Origin: Chitinophaga niabensis
GTDB lineage: Bacteria > Bacteroidota > Bacteroidia > Chitinophagales > Chitinophagaceae
NCBI GenBank assembly: GCA_017849435.1
Contig: JAFIGY010000012.1
Span: 248,001 to 312,000, forward strand
Length of the DNA stretch: 64,000 nt
Reading direction: 5' to 3'
The first letter of the stretch is position 1. Each line of letters begins with the position of its first letter. This document shows positions 61,558 through 64,000 of the stretch, piece by piece. A program made the position numbers and the translations under genes. The notes beneath the pieces were generated by a model, which was not told where the DNA came from, did not search any database, and saw nothing but the letters and a program-made list of their open reading frames with translations.

Positions 61558-64000
61558 ATGTTAAACAACATCATCCGCTTTTCTGTGAAGAATAAGCTGA
61601 TAATTGGATTATTTGTGCTGGCACTCATCGGATGGGGCGCTTTTGAAGTCACACGGCTGCCAATCGATGCCGTGCCGGATATTACGGACAACCAGGTGCA
61701 GGTGATCACCGTATCTCCTTCCCTCGGCGCTCCGGATGTGGAGCGACTCATCACTTTCCCCATCGAACAGGCCAGCAGCAACATTCCCGGCCTTAAACAA
61801 ATCCGCAGCTTTTCCCGCTTCGGACTTTCGCTCGTAACGATTGTTTTCAGCGATGAAACGGACGTGTACTGGGCGCGGCAACAGGTAAGCGAACGCCTTC
61901 AGCAGGTGCAGCAGGATATTCCTGCCGGGGTGGGACAGCCTTTCATGGCGCCCGTGACCACCGGTTTGGGTGAGATCTATCAATATGTTCTCCGGCCGAA
62001 GCCCGGCTACGAAGGCAAATATGGCCCGATGGAACTGCGGACGTTGCAGGACTGGGTGGTGCGCCGGCAATTGCTGGGTACGCCCGGTGTGGCGGATGTA
62101 AGCAGTTTCGGGGGGCAGCTGAAGCAGTATGAGATTGCCGTGAAGCCGGAGCAGCTGAAGGCGCACAGTATCACCATCGCGGATGTATTTGACGCGCTGG
62201 GTAAGAATAATGAGAATACCGGCGGCGCCTATATCGAAAAAGGGCCGACGGTGCTTTATATCCGCAGTGAAGGTCTCACTGCAGACATGGGGGACATCGA
62301 AAAGATCGTGGTGAAAACGCTGGATAACGGCATTCCGCTGCTGATGCGCGATGTGGCTGAAGTGCGCTTCGGTGCAGCCACGCGTTATGGTGCAATGTGT
62401 TATAACGATAAAGGGGAAGTGGCCGGAGCGGTAGTGATGATGTTGAAGGGCGAGAACTCTTCGGCAGTGATCAAACGGGTGAAGAGCAAAGTGGCGGAGA
62501 TACAGAAAGCGTTGCCGGAGGGCGTGGTGATCGAGCCTTTCCTCGATCGTACCAAAATGGTGAACCATGCTATCAGCACGGTACAAACCAATCTCATGGA
62601 AGGCGCACTCATCGTGGTATTTGTGCTGGTGTTCTTTTTGGGGAACCTGCGGGCGGGCCTGATCGTATCTTCCGTAATCCCATTGTCCATGCTCTTTGCC
62701 ATCATCCTGATGAACAAATTCGGGGTAAGCGGAAACCTGATGAGCCTCGGCGCAATCGACTTCGGTTTGATCGTGGACGGAACGGTGATTGTGGTGGAAG
62801 CGATCCTGCATCGTTTTTCGCATTCCAGGCAATTTCAGAACATTGGTCTGATCACGCAACAGGAGATGGATACGGAAGTGAACAAATCTACCGGCAGCAT
62901 GATCCGCTCGGCCGTGTTCAGCCAGATCATCATCCTCATTGTATATGTCCCCATTCTTTCGTTGCAGGGTATTGAAGGTAAAATGTTCAAACCGATGGCC
63001 TTCACCGTAGCATTCGCTATACTGGGCGCTTTCATCCTGTCCGTCACCTATGTACCGATGATGAGCGCGCTTTGCCTTAGTAAAAAGATCCGTCACAAAA
63101 CCACATGGGCGGACCAGATGATGGCCTGGCTGGAAAGACGCTATCAGCCGCTGCTGAAGCGTTCGTTGAAATTGCCGGTACCGGTGATCGGTTCCACTTT
63201 GATGCTGTTTGTGATAGCGCTGTTTATGCTCGGAAGGATGGGCGGGGAGTTCATCCCGGAACTGGAAGAAGGGGACTTTGCCGTAGATACCCGCCTGCTG
63301 ACAGGCAGCAACCTGCATACAACCATCAACGCCACGCAAAAAACAGCGGGTATCCTGCTGAAGAAGTTCCCCGAAGTGGAGAAAGTAGTCACAAAGATCG
63401 GCAGCGCGGAGATCCCTACAGACCCTATGCCCCTGGAGGCCAGTGATATGATGGTGATCCTGAAAGACAAAAAAGAATGGACTTCCGCCACAACCTTTGA
63501 TGAACTGGCGGCGAAGATGAGCAACGAGCTGGCCGTAATACCGGGTGTGAGCGTGGGTTTCCAATACCCTGTGCAAATGCGTTTCAATGAACTGATGACG
63601 GGCGCGCGGCAGGATGTAGTGTGCAAGATCTTCGGGGAAGACCTCGATACCCTCGCCCAATACGCCCATCAGCTCGGCGAGGTGATCAAGACCGTCAACG
63701 GTGCGATCAACCTGTATGTGGAAACCGTGACGGGCATGCCGCAGGTGGTGATTCGCTACAACCGGGATGCGATGGCCAAATACGGCCTCAATGTGAGCGA
63801 TATCAACCGCGTGGTGAATACGGCGTTTGCAGGTCAGAGTACCGGACTGGTATATGAAGGGGAAAAGCGGTTTGACATGGTTGTGCGTTTGGCCGGGGAG
63901 TCCCGCCAAAGCCTCTCAGATGTACAGAACCTGCTGGTGCTCACGAAACAGGGGACGCAGATACCGCTGCAGCTGGTAGCGGATATCTCCGAGATCGAAG
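61558..64000 (+). CDS. CzcA-type heavy-metal RND efflux pump, second copy, runs off the window
   Basis: Start at 61558 (MLNNIIRFSVKNK) or 15 bases upstream at 61543. The frame is open to the window end, about 814 codons; the usual length is about 1040. TM1 near 10-30, QVITVSPSLGAPDVERLITF, and the TM4 signature DFGLIVDGTVIVVEA with D401, D407 and E414 again point to the divalent-cation HME class. A Met-rich Cu/Ag route is not evident. The gene continues beyond 64000, so the remaining operon members (adaptor, channel) are not visible. It differs clearly from the first pump (for example AIGGKAIG versus AFAGQSTG in the second loop). Confidence 0.93.
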   Translation, partial: MLNNIIRFSVKNKLIIGLFVLALIGWGAFEVTRLPIDAVPDITDNQVQVITVSPSLGAPDVERLITFPIEQASSNIPGLKQIRSFSRFGLSLVTIVFSDETDVYWARQQVSERLQQVQQDIPAGVGQPFMAPVTTGLGEIYQYVLRPKPGYEGKYGPMELRTLQDWVVRRQLLGTPGVADVSSFGGQLKQYEIAVKPEQLKAHSITIADVFDALGKNNENTGGAYIEKGPTVLYIRSEGLTADMGDIEKIVVKTLDNGIPLLMRDVAEVRFGAATRYGAMCYNDKGEVAGAVVMMLKGENSSAVIKRVKSKVAEIQKALPEGVVIEPFLDRTKMVNHAISTVQTNLMEGALIVVFVLVFFLGNLRAGLIVSSVIPLSMLFAIILMNKFGVSGNLMSLGAIDFGLIVDGTVIVVEAILHRFSHSRQFQNIGLITQQEMDTEVNKSTGSMIRSAVFSQIIILIVYVPILSLQGIEGKMFKPMAFTVAFAILGAFILSVTYVPMMSALCLSKKIRHKTTWADQMMAWLERRYQPLLKRSLKLPVPVIGSTLMLFVIALFMLGRMGGEFIPELEEGDFAVDTRLLTGSNLHTTINATQKTAGILLKKFPEVEKVVTKIGSAEIPTDPMPLEASDMMVILKDKKEWTSATTFDELAAKMSNELAVIPGVSVGFQYPVQMRFNELMTGARQDVVCKIFGEDLDTLAQYAHQLGEVIKTVNGAINLYVETVTGMPQVVIRYNRDAMAKYGLNVSDINRVVNTAFAGQSTGLVYEGEKRFDMVVRLAGESRQSLSDVQNLLVLTKQGTQIPLQLVADISEIE

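Noticed and set aside
61609-63909. 766-codon open frame on the minus strand
   Set aside because: It lies opposite the second metal pump, has His/Gln-rich composition typical of antisense frames, and shows no family motif. The plus strand has clear CzcA sequence throughout.

Overview
The window reads as one continuous stretch of a Bacteroidota chromosome, most likely a member of the Chitinophagaceae (Chitinophaga-like). The reasons are two SusC/SusD outer-membrane pairs, lipoproteins with a Cys straight after a short signal peptide, secreted enzymes with RR-FL export signals, genes that mostly lack a Shine-Dalgarno sequence, and promoter-like TAnnTTTG boxes. The genus is an inference. No rRNA, tRNA, CRISPR array, insertion sequence or prophage gene was seen.

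Region by region: 50-2446 is a TonB-dependent siderophore-type receptor. 2683-8487 is a heavy-metal RND efflux operon (TolC-like channel, adaptor, DUF190 PII-like protein, CzcA-type pump) closed by a strong terminator. 8557-9923 holds a secreted glucosaminidase and an unknown secreted partner. 9934-12217 is an AraC regulator divergent from an alpha-L-fucosidase. 12345-15900 carries small secreted proteins, a Gfo/Idh/MocA oxidoreductase and an alpha/beta hydrolase. 16534-23703 is a SusC-SusD-DUF4959/DUF5000-DUF4998 operon behind a 633-base leader.

23740-27106 (minus strand) is a six-gene operon of the bufferin/HvfABCD type: ECF sigma factor, small anti-sigma-like protein, Cys-motif precursor peptide, DUF692 iron oxygenase, DUF2063 partner and DoxX protein. 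27154-41708 looks like a cell-wall (muropeptide) salvage locus: AnmK kinase divergent from a DeoR regulator, a second SusC/SusD pair, an AmiE-like serine hydrolase, a dipeptide epimerase, a sodium symporter, MurQ etherase, and a large FAD/Fe-S dehydrogenase well placed to oxidise the D-lactate that MurQ releases.

41802-45599 has two small secreted proteins, an outer-membrane barrel and a two-component system. 45574-52749 has a metallophosphoesterase, a phosphocholine-type phospholipase C, a second two-component system and a divergent tandem-spondin lipoprotein. 52860-59910 mixes small membrane and secreted proteins, a class-A-like serine hydrolase, an ECF42-type sigma factor with its DGPF (YCII) partner and a carboxymuconolactone-decarboxylase protein, and two genes broken at homopolymers. 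60391-64000 is an ECF sigma factor, a small hypothetical protein and a second CzcA-type pump that runs off the window.

The two most interesting systems are the sigma-controlled bufferin-like metallophore operon and the muropeptide locus, which has periplasm-targeted processing enzymes and a dedicated D-lactate sink.
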